Notes: generated by a model from the letters alone, not told the origin. 64,000 nucleotides of DNA from Microbacterium cremeum (GCF_015277855.1 NZ_CP063812.1:310001-374000); one strand, 5' to 3'; shown: positions 1 through 8,255, counted from the stretch's first letter. Numbers and translations: made by a program.

Positions 1-13
1 GAGGAGGTCCGCG

Positions 14-913
14 ATGAGGATCGCATTCCTGGGGCTGGGCCACATGGGCCTGCCGATGGCGAAGAACCTGGCAGCGACGGGGCACGAGGTCGTCGGCTTC
101 GACGTGTCGCCCCGAGCCGTCGAGACGGCGCGCGAGGCCGGGTTCTCGGTCGCCGATACGGGGACGGATGCCGCGGCTGCGGCATCCGTCGTCTTCACGA
201 TGTTCCAGACCGGGCAGCAGGTGCTCGACGCGTACGGGAGTGTCGACGGTGCCCCCGGACTGCTGAAGGTCGCGAACCCGGGCGCCCTGTTCATCGACTG
301 CTCGACGATCGCGGTCGACGAGGCCCGACAGGCGCACGCGCTCGCCGAGGCCGCGGGCCATCGCGCTCTCGACGCCCCCGTGTCGGGCGGGGTCGTCGGC
401 GCCGAGAACGCGACCCTCGCGTTCATGGTCGGCGGATCCGACGAGGACTTCGAGGCCGCGAGGCCGCTGCTCGAGGCGATGGGTCGCCGCGTGGTGCACT
501 GCGGCGGTGCGGGCCTCGGTCAAGCGGCCAAGGTGTGCAACAACATGATCCTCGCGGTGTCGCAGATCGCCGTCGCCGAGGCGTTCGTGCTCGGCGAGCG
601 GCTCGGGCTGTCGCACCAGGCGCTGTTCGACGTGGCGTCGAACGCGTCGGGGCAGTGCTGGGCGCTCACCACCAACTGCCCGGTGCCGGGGCCTGTGCCC
701 ACGAGTCCCGCCAACCGCGACTACCAGCCCGGGTTCGCCGGCGCGCTCATGAACAAAGACCTCGGGCTCGCCGAGCACGCCATCGCCTCGACCGGCGTCG
801 AGGCGCGCATGGGTCGGCTCGCGCGCGAGATCTACAGCCGCTACGCCGACGGTCCCGGGGCCTCCCAGGACTTCTCGGGGATCATCAACACGATCCGCGC
901 CGAGTCCGTATGA
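14..913 (+). CDS. mmsB: 3-hydroxyisobutyrate dehydrogenase
   Basis: The 299-residue protein belongs to the beta-hydroxyacid dehydrogenase family and should oxidise 3-hydroxyisobutyrate to methylmalonate semialdehyde with NAD in valine breakdown. The N-terminus carries the Rossmann motif GLGHMG (about residues 7-12). A DAPVSGG substrate loop lies near residue 120, and the catalytic lysine is in GQAAKVCNN near residue 170. Length matches the family. A GAGGAGG ribosome site at the very start of the window sits 6 bases before the ATG, so the gene is complete but its upstream operon partners are outside the view. The enoyl-CoA hydratase downstream fits the same pathway. Confidence 0.93.
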   Translation: MRIAFLGLGHMGLPMAKNLAATGHEVVGFDVSPRAVETAREAGFSVADTGTDAAAAASVVFTMFQTGQQVLDAYGSVDGAPGLLKVANPGALFIDCSTIAVDEARQAHALAEAAGHRALDAPVSGGVVGAENATLAFMVGGSDEDFEAARPLLEAMGRRVVHCGGAGLGQAAKVCNNMILAVSQIAVAEAFVLGERLGLSHQALFDVASNASGQCWALTTNCPVPGPVPTSPANRDYQPGFAGALMNKDLGLAEHAIASTGVEARMGRLAREIYSRYADGPGASQDFSGIINTIRAESV

Positions 914-942
914 CCCCCGCCCCCGCCGCGTCGCCGCGTGCG

Positions 943-1016
943 AGATGTCCTGTTCTGGCGGAGGCAGGACGATTCGGGAGCTGAACGTCCTGCATTCGCC
1001 AGATGTCCTGTTCTGG
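943..1016. repeat. Hairpin element flanked by direct AGATGTCCTGTTCTGG repeats
   Basis: Two identical 16-base copies of AGATGTCCTGTTCTGG lie at 943-958 and 1001-1016. Between and overlapping them is an imperfect inverted repeat, with arms at about 953-971 and 986-1004 and a perfect GCAGGACG/CGTCCTGC core. It fills the gap between mmsB and the enoyl-CoA hydratase. It looks like a small dispersed palindromic repeat; it may also act as a terminator or processing hairpin for mmsB. Confidence 0.6.
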
Positions 1017-1088
1017 TGAGAGCACATGCCCTGGTGTGGTGAGATGTGCACCACCCCTCACGAAAGCGGAGCCATGACGGAGGAACCG

Positions 1089-1865
1089 ATGACCGAGTTC
1101 GAGACGATCCTCACCGAGACGCGAGGACGCGTCGGATGGATCACCCTCCACCGGCCGGAGGCGCTCAATGCGCTCAACACGCAGGTGATGCACGAAGTCG
1201 TGGTCGCGGCATCCGCCTTCGATGACGACGAGGGGATCGGCGCCATCGTGGTGACCGGCTCGGAGCGCGCGTTCGCGGCCGGCGCCGACATCAAGGAGAT
1301 GGAGTCCAAGAGCGGCATCGACATGCTGATGGGCGACCACTTCGGCGGGTGGGCCCGGTTCGCGGCCGTGCGCACGCCCGTGATCGCGGCGGTGTCGGGG
1401 TACGCGCTCGGCGGCGGCTGCGAGTTGGCCATGATGTGCGACATCATCCTCGCCGCCGACACCGCGAAGTTCGGTCAGCCCGAGATCAACCTCGGCGTGA
1501 TCCCGGGCATGGGCGGCTCGCAGCGGCTCATCCGCGCGGTCGGGTACTACAAGGCCGCCGACCTGATCCTCACGGGACGCATGATGGATGCCGCAGAAGC
1601 CGAGCGCTCGGGACTCGTGTCGCGCGTCGTGCCCGCCGCCGAGCTCCTCGACGAGGCGGCGAAGATCGCCGAGGCGATCGCGTCGAAGAGCCTGCCGGCG
1701 CTGTACGCGGCGAAGTCGACGCTCGACGCGGCGCTCGAGACGTCGCTCGCCGAGGGACTTCGCCTCGAGCGGCACGTGTTCGCGAGCCTCTTCGACACCG
1801 CCGACCAGAAAGAGGGCATGGCCGCGTTCCGCGAGAAGCGCACCCCGGACTTCGAGAATCGCTGA
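1089..1865 (+). CDS. Enoyl-CoA hydratase (crotonase family)
   Basis: The 258-residue crotonase-fold protein should hydrate 2-enoyl-CoA to 3-hydroxyacyl-Co[10 protein letters not shown] (about residue 60) is the oxyanion-hole segment. The two catalytic glutamates are in [11 protein letters not shown] (about 105-115) and [11 protein letters not shown] (about 130-140). I chose the ATG at 1089 because GGAGG lies 5 bases upstream and the resulting length is standard. An in-frame ATG at 1074 is the alternative; the longer reading from 1026 runs into the repeat and is unlikely. Proximity to mmsB suggests branched-chain amino-acid or short acyl-CoA degradation. Confidence 0.9.
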   Translation: MTEFETILTETRGRVGWITLHRPEALNALNTQVMHEVVVAASAFDDDEGIGAIVVTGSERAFAAGADIKEMESKSGIDMLMGDHFGGWARFAAVRTPVIAAVSGYALGGGCELAMMCDIILAADTAKFGQPEINLGVIPGMGGSQRLIRAVGYYKAADLILTGRMMDAAEAERSGLVSRVVPAAELLDEAAKIAEAIASKSLPALYAAKSTLDAALETSLAEGLRLERHVFASLFDTADQKEGMAAFREKRTPDFENR

Positions 1866-1928
1866 GCGTTTCGAACCGCTGAGGCGCTGCGAGCGAGGAC
1901 CGAGCGGGACGCAACGAGGTCCCGAGTG

Positions 1929-2465
1929 TCAGAGGGGGTCGGGCTGCGGCTTCGGGTCGGTGAAGTCGCCCGCGTCCTTGCGCAGCCGCGCGATGATGCG
2001 CACGAGCTCGGTCGTGTCGGTCTCGTTGAGGCCGGGGCTCTCGAACACCTCGGTGTTGAGCGCCGACGTCGCCCGCTCGACGAGCTCGCGCCCGGCGTCG
2101 GTCAGCACGAGCATCGCGGCGCGCCCGTCGCCGGGATGCGGCTCGCGCGAGACGAGCCCGTCGCGTGCCAGGCGGTCGACGGTGTTCGTGACGCTCGTCG
2201 GATGCACCTGCAGGCGCGCGATGGCACTGGCCATCGGCATCCGTCCTTCTCTCGTGAACCCCAGCAGTCGCAGCATCTCGTACCGCGCGAACGACAGCCC
2301 GAACGGCTTGAGTGCGCCGTCGATGCGCGCGAACATGAGCTGCTGCGCGCGGATGATGGAGGTCACGGCGGTCATGCCGCCGGCGGCGGACTCCCAGCCG
2401 TGAGCGATCCATTGGCGCTTCGCCTCGGCGATCGGATCCACCGGAAGACGCTTGGTCGCAGCCAT
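1929..2465 (-). CDS. MarR-family winged-helix transcriptional regulator
   Basis: The 178-residue protein has a central winged helix-turn-helix: MASAIARLQVHPTSVTNTVD as recognition region, then the wing LVSREPHPGDGRAAMLVLTD. Helices on both sides would form the dimer interface typical of MarR proteins. The start ATG at 2465 is preceded by AGGAGG. The gene is transcribed towards the hydratase gene and away from etfBA, so it could repress either the ETF operon or itself. No operator palindrome is obvious in the short gap, and the ligand is unknown. Confidence 0.88.
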   Translation of the reverse strand: MAATKRLPVDPIAEAKRQWIAHGWESAAGGMTAVTSIIRAQQLMFARIDGALKPFGLSFARYEMLRLLGFTREGRMPMASAIARLQVHPTSVTNTVDRLARDGLVSREPHPGDGRAAMLVLTDAGRELVERATSALNTEVFESPGLNETDTTELVRIIARLRKDAGDFTDPKPQPDPL

Positions 2466-2524
2466 GTGAACCTCCTGCTCCCACCGTACCGGCAGCCGGT
2501 TCGTCGGCCTCGGGGGCGGGGCTC

Positions 2525-2530
2525 TAGACT
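2525..2530 (+). promoter_or_regulatory. -10 element of etfBA
   Basis: TAGACT lies 24 bases before the etfB ATG. The leader contains a GAGGAG ribosome site, so this is a leadered promoter, unlike the leaderless ones elsewhere in the window. Confidence 0.5.
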
Positions 2531-2554
2531 CGTGGCCAGCGTGAGGAGATCGTC

Positions 2555-3331
2555 ATGAAGATCGTCGTCCTGGTCAAGGAAGTCCCGGATACGTACGGGG
2601 ATCGCAAGCTGTCGCTCGAGACGGGCCTGGCCGATCGCGGGGCGTCCGAGTCGGTGCTCGACGAGATCGGCGAGCGGGCGCTCGAGGTCGCGCTGTCGTA
2701 CGCCGACGCGAATGCGGGCACCGAGGTCGTGGTGCTGTCGATGACGCCCGAGTCGGCGTCGGCGACGGTGCGCAAGGGGCTCGCGATGGGCGCGTCGTCG
2801 GCGGTGCAGGTGGCCGACGAGGGCCTGCTGGGCGCCGACCTGGGGCTGACGGCAGAGGTCCTCGCGGCCGCGCTGCGGCGGATCGGGTACGACCTGGTGA
2901 TCGCGGGCAACCAGTCCACCGACGGGTCGGGCGGGGTGCTGCCGGCCATGGTGGCCGAGCTGCTGGATGTGCCGGCGGCGACCTACCTGAACAGCGTCGA
3001 GATCTCGGATGCCGGGGTCAGCGGTGTGCGCGCGTCCGACGGTGCGACCGCGCAGGTGTCGGCACCGCTTCCCGCGGTGATCTCGATCACCGAGGCGCTG
3101 CCGGATGCGCGGTTCCCGAACTTCAAGGGCATCATGGCGGCGAAGAAGAAGCCGTTCGAGGTGCTGACGCTCGACGAGCTGGACATCGACCCGCACGACT
3201 CCCACGCGTCGCGGTCGATCGTGATCGGGTTGAGCGAGAAGCCTCCGCGGCAGGCCGGCGTGAAGATCGTCGACGAGGGCGACGCGGGTGAGAAGCTCGC
3301 GCAGTTCCTGATCCAGAACCGGCTGGTGTGA
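2555..3331 (+). CDS. etfB: Electron transfer flavoprotein, beta subunit
   Basis: The 258-residue protein is the AMP-binding beta subunit of the ETF heterodimer, which collects electrons from acyl-CoA and related dehydrogenases. Diagnostic segments are MKIVVLVKEVPDT at the N-terminus, AGNQSTDGSGG (about 110-120) and the C-terminal IMAAKKKPFEVL region. GAGGAG precedes the ATG. etfA begins 3 bases after the stop, so the pair is co-translated. No ETF:quinone oxidoreductase gene lies next to the pair. Confidence 0.95.
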   Translation: MKIVVLVKEVPDTYGDRKLSLETGLADRGASESVLDEIGERALEVALSYADANAGTEVVVLSMTPESASATVRKGLAMGASSAVQVADEGLLGADLGLTAEVLAAALRRIGYDLVIAGNQSTDGSGGVLPAMVAELLDVPAATYLNSVEISDAGVSGVRASDGATAQVSAPLPAVISITEALPDARFPNFKGIMAAKKKPFEVLTLDELDIDPHDSHASRSIVIGLSEKPPRQAGVKIVDEGDAGEKLAQFLIQNRLV

Positions 3332-3334
3332 GAA

Positions 3335-4312
3335 ATGGGCGACATGAACTTCGCAGATGACTCGATCCTCGTCCTGCTCGACACCACCGCGTCGGGCGGG
3401 CTGGCGAAGTCGGCGGCAGAGCTGCTCGGTGCGGCATCCCAGGTGGGCGCGCCGGTGGCGCTGGTGATCGGAGACGACGCGCTGGCGACGGATGCCGCCG
3501 CCCTGGGCGCGGCGCAGGTGCTGGTGGCGGCGCCCGGCGACGGCGTCTCGGTGCCGATCGCGGATGCCCTCACGGCGGCCGCGATGCTGGTGCGCCCCGA
3601 TGCGGTGCTGGCCTCGCACTCGATCGAGGGCCGCGAGGCTGCGGCGCGCTTCGCGGCGCGCACGCGATCGGGGCTCGCGATCGACGCCGTCGGCATCTCG
3701 CGGGATGCGGAGGGCGTCGTCGCGCAGCACTCGGTCTACGGCGGCGCGTACAACGTGGATTCCGCGGTGACGTGGGGTGCGCCGGTCATCACGATCCGGC
3801 AGGGGTCGGTGGATGCGCGCGCCGAGGCGGTGGCCGCACCCGAGGTCGAGAAGCTGGACGTGACGCCCTCGGGCCGGGCGGCGGCGACGGTGGAGTCCGT
3901 GGATGCCGCGGTCGTGACGTCGTCGCGCCCCGAGCTGCGCGGCGCCGCGAAGGTCGTCTCGGGCGGCCGGGGCCTCGGTTCGGGCGAGAAGTTCGCGCTC
4001 GTCGAGCAGCTCGCCGACGCGCTCGGCGCGGCGGTCGGCGCCTCGCGCGCGGCGGTCGATGCCGGCTACGTGCCGCAGACCTACCAGGTCGGGCAGACCG
4101 GGGTCTCGGTGTCGCCGCAGCTCTATGTGGCCCTCGGCATCTCGGGCGCGATCCAGCACAAGGCGGGCATGCAGACGGCGAAGACGATCGTCGCGATCAA
4201 CAAGGACGCCGAGGCCCCGATCTTCGAGATCGCGGACTTCGGGGTCGTCGGCGACCTGTTCCAGGTGGTGCCGCAGCTGATCGCGGCGCTCGAGGCGAAC
4301 AAGGCCAAGTAG
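3335..4312 (+). CDS. etfA: Electron transfer flavoprotein, alpha subunit
   Basis: The 325-residue protein is the FAD-carrying alpha subunit. The C-terminal half has the FAD-binding run expected of the family: SGGRGLGS, VDAGYVPQTYQVGQTG, ISGAIQHKAGM and the final IFEIADFGVVGDLFQVVPQL. Starts at 3335 and 3344 are both possible; the first keeps the tight spacing to etfB. The stop is only two bases before the ATG of the membrane cytochrome b gene, so all three genes are probably one transcript. Confidence 0.95.
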   Translation: MGDMNFADDSILVLLDTTASGGLAKSAAELLGAASQVGAPVALVIGDDALATDAAALGAAQVLVAAPGDGVSVPIADALTAAAMLVRPDAVLASHSIEGREAAARFAARTRSGLAIDAVGISRDAEGVVAQHSVYGGAYNVDSAVTWGAPVITIRQGSVDARAEAVAAPEVEKLDVTPSGRAAATVESVDAAVVTSSRPELRGAAKVVSGGRGLGSGEKFALVEQLADALGAAVGASRAAVDAGYVPQTYQVGQTGVSVSPQLYVALGISGAIQHKAGMQTAKTIVAINKDAEAPIFEIADFGVVGDLFQVVPQLIAALEANKAK

Positions 4313-4314
4313 GC

Positions 4315-6216
4315 ATGGCGACCTACGGCACGACTGTGCGGCGCGGGCTTCCTCGTCGTCCCGGCGGCGAGCCGTGGCCGGCCTCCGGCGAGGCCCCCGT
4401 CCCCGACGGACGCGGCGCGGCCGCGGGCGCGGGCGCTGGCGCCGCGGGCGCTGCCGCTGGCGCCGCGGAGGTTCAGGTGGCACAACACGCGGGGACGGAT
4501 GCCTCGACCCCGCGTGTCGTGACCCCCGAACCCGCCGCGGCTCCCGCACCGGCCGAGGCGTCGGCGACTCATGTGGCACAACACGCGGGGACGGATGCCT
4601 CGACCCCGCGTGTCGTGACCCCCGAACCCGCCGCGGCTGCCGCGCGGACCTTGCGCCGGGGGCTGCCGCGCGTGCCCGGCGGCGAGCCGTGGCCGCCGGC
4701 CGAGGCCGCCCGTCCGCCCGCTTCGGGCGACGCCCCGGTCGCGCCTCCGGAGGCAGTGGGCGCCGCCATCCCCGCCGCGCCCGCGGCCGCAGCGCCCGCC
4801 GGAACCCCCGCGGCTGCGACTGAAGTGGCACAACACGCGGGGACGGATGCCTCGACCCCGCGTGTCGCGACCCCCGAATCCGCGTCGATCGCACCGGCCG
4901 GGGCGGCGACGCGACCGTTGCGACGCGGACTCCCGCGCGTGCCGGGCGGCGACCCGTGGCCGCCCGAGGGCCTCGCGCCCGCCGCGCCAGTCGCACAGGC
5001 CGCGCAGGCCGCGCAGGCCGCGCCCGCCGCCCCCGCCGCAGAAGTGGCGCAACACGCCGAGACGCGGGCCCCGACCCCGCGTGTCGTGACACCCGAACCT
5101 GCGACCGCCGAGCCGGTGACACCCGAACCGGCGACCGCCGAGCCGGCGACCGCCGAGCCGGCGACGCCGGCGGCACCGGTCCTCGCGAGCACTCCGACGG
5201 GAGTGCCGCTTTCGCAGCCGCTGACGTTCACCCGCACCGTCTGGCCCGGCGCCGCGGCCCGCACGCGGCCCGCGCCGAAGCCCGAGCCGGAGCGGATCGG
5301 TCCGTTCACCCGGTTGCAGTGGGCGGGCGCGATCATCGTGGGCGGCGGCGGGCTGCTGGTCGCCGCGGGACTGGCCGTCCTCTTCGTGCGCTGGCTGCTG
5401 TCGATGCCGTGGGGGCAGGACTTCCTCGCCGCGTACCCGGGCGAGTACCACCTGCCTGCCGGTGCGCCGGTCGGGTTCCCGGCGTGGCTGGGGTGGCAGC
5501 ACTTCTTCAACGTGTTCCTGATGGTGCTGATCATCCGGTCGGGGCTGCGGGTGCGCACCGAGAAGCGGCCCTCCGTGTTCTGGTCACCGCGCAACAACGG
5601 CCGCCGCAAGATCAGCCTGAATCTCTGGTTCCACCAGTCGCTCGACATCCTGTGGCTGGTCAACGGCGTGATCTTCGTGGCGCTGCTGTTCCTCACCGGG
5701 CAGTGGATGCGGATCGTGCCGACCTCGTGGGAGGTGTTCCCGAACGCGCTGAGCGCCACGCTGCAGTACGTGTCGCTAGACTGGCCGACCGAGAACGGCT
5801 GGGTCAACTACAACTCGCTGCAGCAGCTGGCGTACTTCGCGACCGTGTTCATCGCGGCGCCGCTCGCCGCGATCACCGGCGTGCGGATGTCGGGCGTGTG
5901 GCCCAAGAACGCCACCGGTCTCAGCAAGGCGTACCCGGTGGAATGGGCGCGCGCCGTGCACTTCCCGGTGATGCTGTACTTCGTCGCATTCATCGCGGTG
6001 CACGTGTTCCTGGTGCTCGCCACCGGCGCGCTGCGCAACCTCAACCACATGTACGCCGCGCAAGGGTCCGCCGACCCCGACGCGTACGCCGCGAACTGGA
6101 CCGGGTTCTGGCTCTTCGTCGCGTCGCTCGTGGTCATCGCCGCCGCGTGGATCGCCGCCCGCCCCCTCATCCTCGCGCCCATCGCACGGGTGTTCGGCAA
6201 AGTCTCGGGCCGCTGA
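4315..6216 (+). CDS. Membrane cytochrome b (b561/FdnI-like) with long Pro/Ala-rich repeat N-terminus
   Basis: The 633-residue protein has two parts. Residues 1 to about 325 are low-complexity, rich in Pro, Ala, Glu and Thr. They contain three copies of a motif like RRGLPRVPGGEPWPP and four copies of a segment like VAQHAGTDASTPRVVTPEP. From IGPFTRLQW (about 328) to the end is a four-to-five-helix membrane domain with spaced histidines (GWQHFFN, WFHQSLD, VHFPVMLY, VHVFLVL), as in b561/formate dehydrogenase gamma-type haem b proteins. It should pass electrons between a soluble oxidoreductase and quinone. The reading frame is open from 3772, but the ATG at 4315, directly after etfA, is the sensible start. 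Its coupling to etfBA suggests ETF as electron donor (inference). It could instead serve the molybdoprotein at 48178-49791. Confidence 0.8.
   Translation: MATYGTTVRRGLPRRPGGEPWPASGEAPVPDGRGAAAGAGAGAAGAAAGAAEVQVAQHAGTDASTPRVVTPEPAAAPAPAEASATHVAQHAGTDASTPRVVTPEPAAAAARTLRRGLPRVPGGEPWPPAEAARPPASGDAPVAPPEAVGAAIPAAPAAAAPAGTPAAATEVAQHAGTDASTPRVATPESASIAPAGAATRPLRRGLPRVPGGDPWPPEGLAPAAPVAQAAQAAQAAPAAPAAEVAQHAETRAPTPRVVTPEPATAEPVTPEPATAEPATAEPATPAAPVLASTPTGVPLSQPLTFTRTVWPGAAARTRPAPKPEPERIGPFTRLQWAGAIIVGGGGLLVAAGLAVLFVRWLLSMPWGQDFLAAYPGEYHLPAGAPVGFPAWLGWQHFFNVFLMVLIIRSGLRVRTEKRPSVFWSPRNNGRRKISLNLWFHQSLDILWLVNGVIFVALLFLTGQWMRIVPTSWEVFPNALSATLQYVSLDWPTENGWVNYNSLQQLAYFATVFIAAPLAAITGVRMSGVWPKNATGLSKAYPVEWARAVHFPVMLYFVAFIAVHVFLVLATGALRNLNHMYAAQGSADPDAYAANWTGFWLFVASLVVIAAAWIAARPLILAPIARVFGKVSGR
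4477..5103 (+). repeat. Four in-frame palindromic repeat units inside the cytochrome b gene
   Basis: A unit starting GTGGCACAACACGCGGGG occurs at 4477-4542 and 4573-4638 (66 identical bases). A slightly diverged copy is at 4825-4884 and a more diverged copy begins at 5044. The first three contain a perfect 10-bp inverted repeat, ACACGCGGGG/CCCCGCGTGT, around a 13-base spacer. In the fourth the arm has shifted but a 7-bp stem ACGCGGG/CCCGCGT remains. All copies keep the frame and encode VAQHAGTDASTPRV-like peptide. Confidence 0.8.
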
Positions 6217-6317
6217 CCCGCCACCCGGCTCGCGGCGCAGAGACGGCGACCCCGGGTGGGGGATAACCCGAGTCGAAGTCTCGGGATGGCTCGGGTGCGC
6301 CCGCCGAGGTGGGGTCC

Positions 6318-6323
6318 TACCGT
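6318..6323 (+). promoter_or_regulatory. Leaderless -10 element of the histidine kinase operon
   Basis: TACCGT lies 7 bases before the kinase ATG at 6331. That puts the transcription start at or next to the start codon. No good -35 is visible. Confidence 0.55.
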
Positions 6324-6330
6324 GGGGGGT

Positions 6331-7590
6331 ATGACCTCGACCCCTCCCTTCCGCCCGGTCGCCCGCCCGGCCCAGCTCGGCGCCGCGGTCGTGCATCTGG
6401 CAGCGCTGGGTGCGATCGGTCCCGGCATCCTCGCCGTCCTCTTCTCCATGCTCGGAGCGGGGATCGGCCTCCTCCTCGTCGTCGGGATCGGCGTCCTCGT
6501 GCTCGTGGCCCTCGTCTACGCGATCTTCGCGGTCGGCTGGGTCGAGACGGCGCGAGTCGACGGGCTCTACCACTTCGGAGTGCGTCTGCCTCGCCCCCGG
6601 CGCAGCGGCCGGCCCGGGTTCGGCGGACTCCTGCGCACCATCTGGCAGCAGGCCACCGACGCCGCGAGCTGGCGAGGGGTGGCGAACTTCGTGATCTCGG
6701 TGATCCTGGGCTGGCTCGTCGTCCTGCTGTTCAGCGCCCTGGCGTCGGGCGTCGTCCTGGCGTTCTCGCCGCTGTTCGCCGGCACCGAGGCTGTGCGCCT
6801 GGCGCGCACCGGCATCGACGTGCCGCTGGCGTGGGCCGTGCCCGCCGGCATCATCACCGTCGTCGTGGCCGCCGCGTCGATCGTCGGGCTCGCGGCGCTG
6901 CACGGCATCCTCTCGCGTGCGATCATCGTCCCCTCCCGTGAGCCGCAGCTGGCCGAGGCGGTACGCACGTCGACGCAGCAGCACGCCGGCGCGGTCCGCG
7001 CCGCGGACGTGGAGCGCACCCGCATCGAGCGGGATCTTCACGACGGCGTGCAGCCCAGGCTCGTCTCGGTCGGGATGACGCTGGGGCTCGCCCAGCAGAA
7101 GATCGACGCCGACCCCGCCGCGGCCAAGGAGCTGATCTCCGAGGCGCACACCTCGACGAAGGCGGCCATCACCGAGCTGCGGCAGCTCGCTCGCGGCATC
7201 CACGCCTCCGTCCTGGACGATCGCGGTCTCGACGCGGCGCTGTCGGCCCTCGCCGGCCGGTCGGTCGTTCCCGTCCTGCTGGATGTCCGGCTGGACGATC
7301 GGTGCAGCCGCAACGCCGAGACGGCTGCGTACTTCGCGATCGCCGAGGCGCTCACCAATGCCGCCAAGCACTCCCACGCGACCGAATGCCGCGTCGTGGT
7401 GAGACTGCGTGAGCCCGGGATCCTGTGGGCGCGTGTCGAAGACAACGGCATGGGCGGCGCACGCGTCGTGCCCGGCGGGGGACTCGACGGCATCGTCAAC
7501 CGGGTGCTGTCGGTCGGTGGCGAAGCGCGCATCGACAGTCCCGCGGGCGGTCCGACGAGCGTGGAGGTGAGCATCCCGTGCGCATCGTGA
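6331..7590 (+). CDS. Sensor histidine kinase, HisKA_3 (DesK/LiaS-like) type
   Basis: The 419-residue protein has about four transmembrane segments in its first 210 residues (two near 15-70, two near 130-200). A HisKA_3 dimerisation helix follows with the phospho-accepting histidine in RIERDLHDGVQPRL (about 230-243). Next comes an HATPase domain with the N-box EALTNAAKHSH and a glycine-rich VEDNGMGGARVVPGGGLDGI. ATG 6331 was chosen for the TACCGT box 7 bases upstream; the longer frame from 6256 would start before the promoter. The response regulator start overlaps the last 13 bases. The lack of a large extracellular domain suggests sensing of envelope or membrane stress, as in LiaS-type kinases (inference). 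Confidence 0.9.
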   Translation: MTSTPPFRPVARPAQLGAAVVHLAALGAIGPGILAVLFSMLGAGIGLLLVVGIGVLVLVALVYAIFAVGWVETARVDGLYHFGVRLPRPRRSGRPGFGGLLRTIWQQATDAASWRGVANFVISVILGWLVVLLFSALASGVVLAFSPLFAGTEAVRLARTGIDVPLAWAVPAGIITVVVAAASIVGLAALHGILSRAIIVPSREPQLAEAVRTSTQQHAGAVRAADVERTRIERDLHDGVQPRLVSVGMTLGLAQQKIDADPAAAKELISEAHTSTKAAITELRQLARGIHASVLDDRGLDAALSALAGRSVVPVLLDVRLDDRCSRNAETAAYFAIAEALTNAAKHSHATECRVVVRLREPGILWARVEDNGMGGARVVPGGGLDGIVNRVLSVGGEARIDSPAGGPTSVEVSIPCAS

Positions 7591-8255
7591 TCTGCGAAGA
7601 CTCCGCTCTGCTGCGCGAGGGCCTGGTGAGGGTGCTGGAGGATGCCGGCCACCAGGTCGTCGCCGCGCTGCCGGACGCATCGCGGCTCGACGAGACGGTC
7701 GACGACCAGGCGCCCGACCTGTGCATCCTGGACGTCCGACTGCCGCCGAGGTGGACCGACGAGGGCATCCGCGCCGCGCTCGCGCTGCGGAAACGACTGC
7801 CCGAACTCGCGGTGGTGGTGCTGTCGCAGTACGTCGAGGAGCGCTACGCGTCGGACCTCATCGCCTCCAGCGGCGGCGCGCTCGGCTATCTGCTCAAAGA
7901 TCGCGTCGCCGACGTGTCGGACTTCCTCGAGGCGGTCGAGCGCATCGCGGCAGGGGCCACGGTGCTCGACCCCGAAGTGGTCGCGCAGCTGCTGAACCGT
8001 CGCACCCGCGACCGGCGGCTGCAGCGCCTCACCGCCCGGGAGTCGACGGTGCTGGCACTGATCGCCGAGGGCCGGTCGAACCAGGCCATCGCGAAGGCGC
8101 TGAACATCAGCGAGGGCAGCGTCGAGAAGCACATCACGGCGCTCTTCCAGAAGCTCGAACTGGAGCCCGACGAGCACGGCAACCGGCGCGTGCTCGCTGC
8201 GCTGGTCCACCTCGAACACGGCGGCTCCGCGCCGCAGACAGGAACGAATCGATGA
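7578..8255 (+). CDS. NarL/LuxR-type response regulator
   Basis: The 225-residue cytosolic regulator starts at GTG 7578, inside the end of the kinase gene. The receiver domain has the acidic pocket ICEDS and the phospho-aspartate in CILDVRLPP near residue 52. Around residues 150-210 is a GerE/LuxR helix-turn-helix: LTARESTVLALIAEGRSNQAIAKAL then ISEGSVEKHI. It ends in an ATGA overlap with the next gene, so kinase, regulator and target-like membrane protein are translationally coupled. A likely target is its own operon; no repeat operator is visible near 6318. Confidence 0.93.
   Translation: MRIVICEDSALLREGLVRVLEDAGHQVVAALPDASRLDETVDDQAPDLCILDVRLPPRWTDEGIRAALALRKRLPELAVVVLSQYVEERYASDLIASSGGALGYLLKDRVADVSDFLEAVERIAAGATVLDPEVVAQLLNRRTRDRRLQRLTARESTVLALIAEGRSNQAIAKALNISEGSVEKHITALFQKLELEPDEHGNRRVLAALVHLEHGGSAPQTGTNR

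Noticed and set aside
1866..1928. GCGAGCGAGGACCGAGCGGGACGC-like sequence as a terminator
   Set aside because: It resembles a REP-like repeat but only 5-bp stems can be formed, so no feature is claimed.
3772..4314. Upstream extension of the cytochrome b frame into etfA
   Set aside because: The extension overlaps the FAD-binding end of etfA and has shadow-like composition; the ATG at 4315 follows etfA directly.
2372..5176. Very long minus-strand open frame opposite etfBA and the cytochrome gene
   Set aside because: It is Arg/Pro/His-rich shadow coding caused by high third-position GC, and three well-recognised genes lie on the other strand.
6221..6259. CCACCCGG/CCGGGTGG as terminator of the cytochrome gene
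   Set aside because: The 8-bp stem encloses a 23-base loop and is weak; it may be chance in GC-rich DNA.
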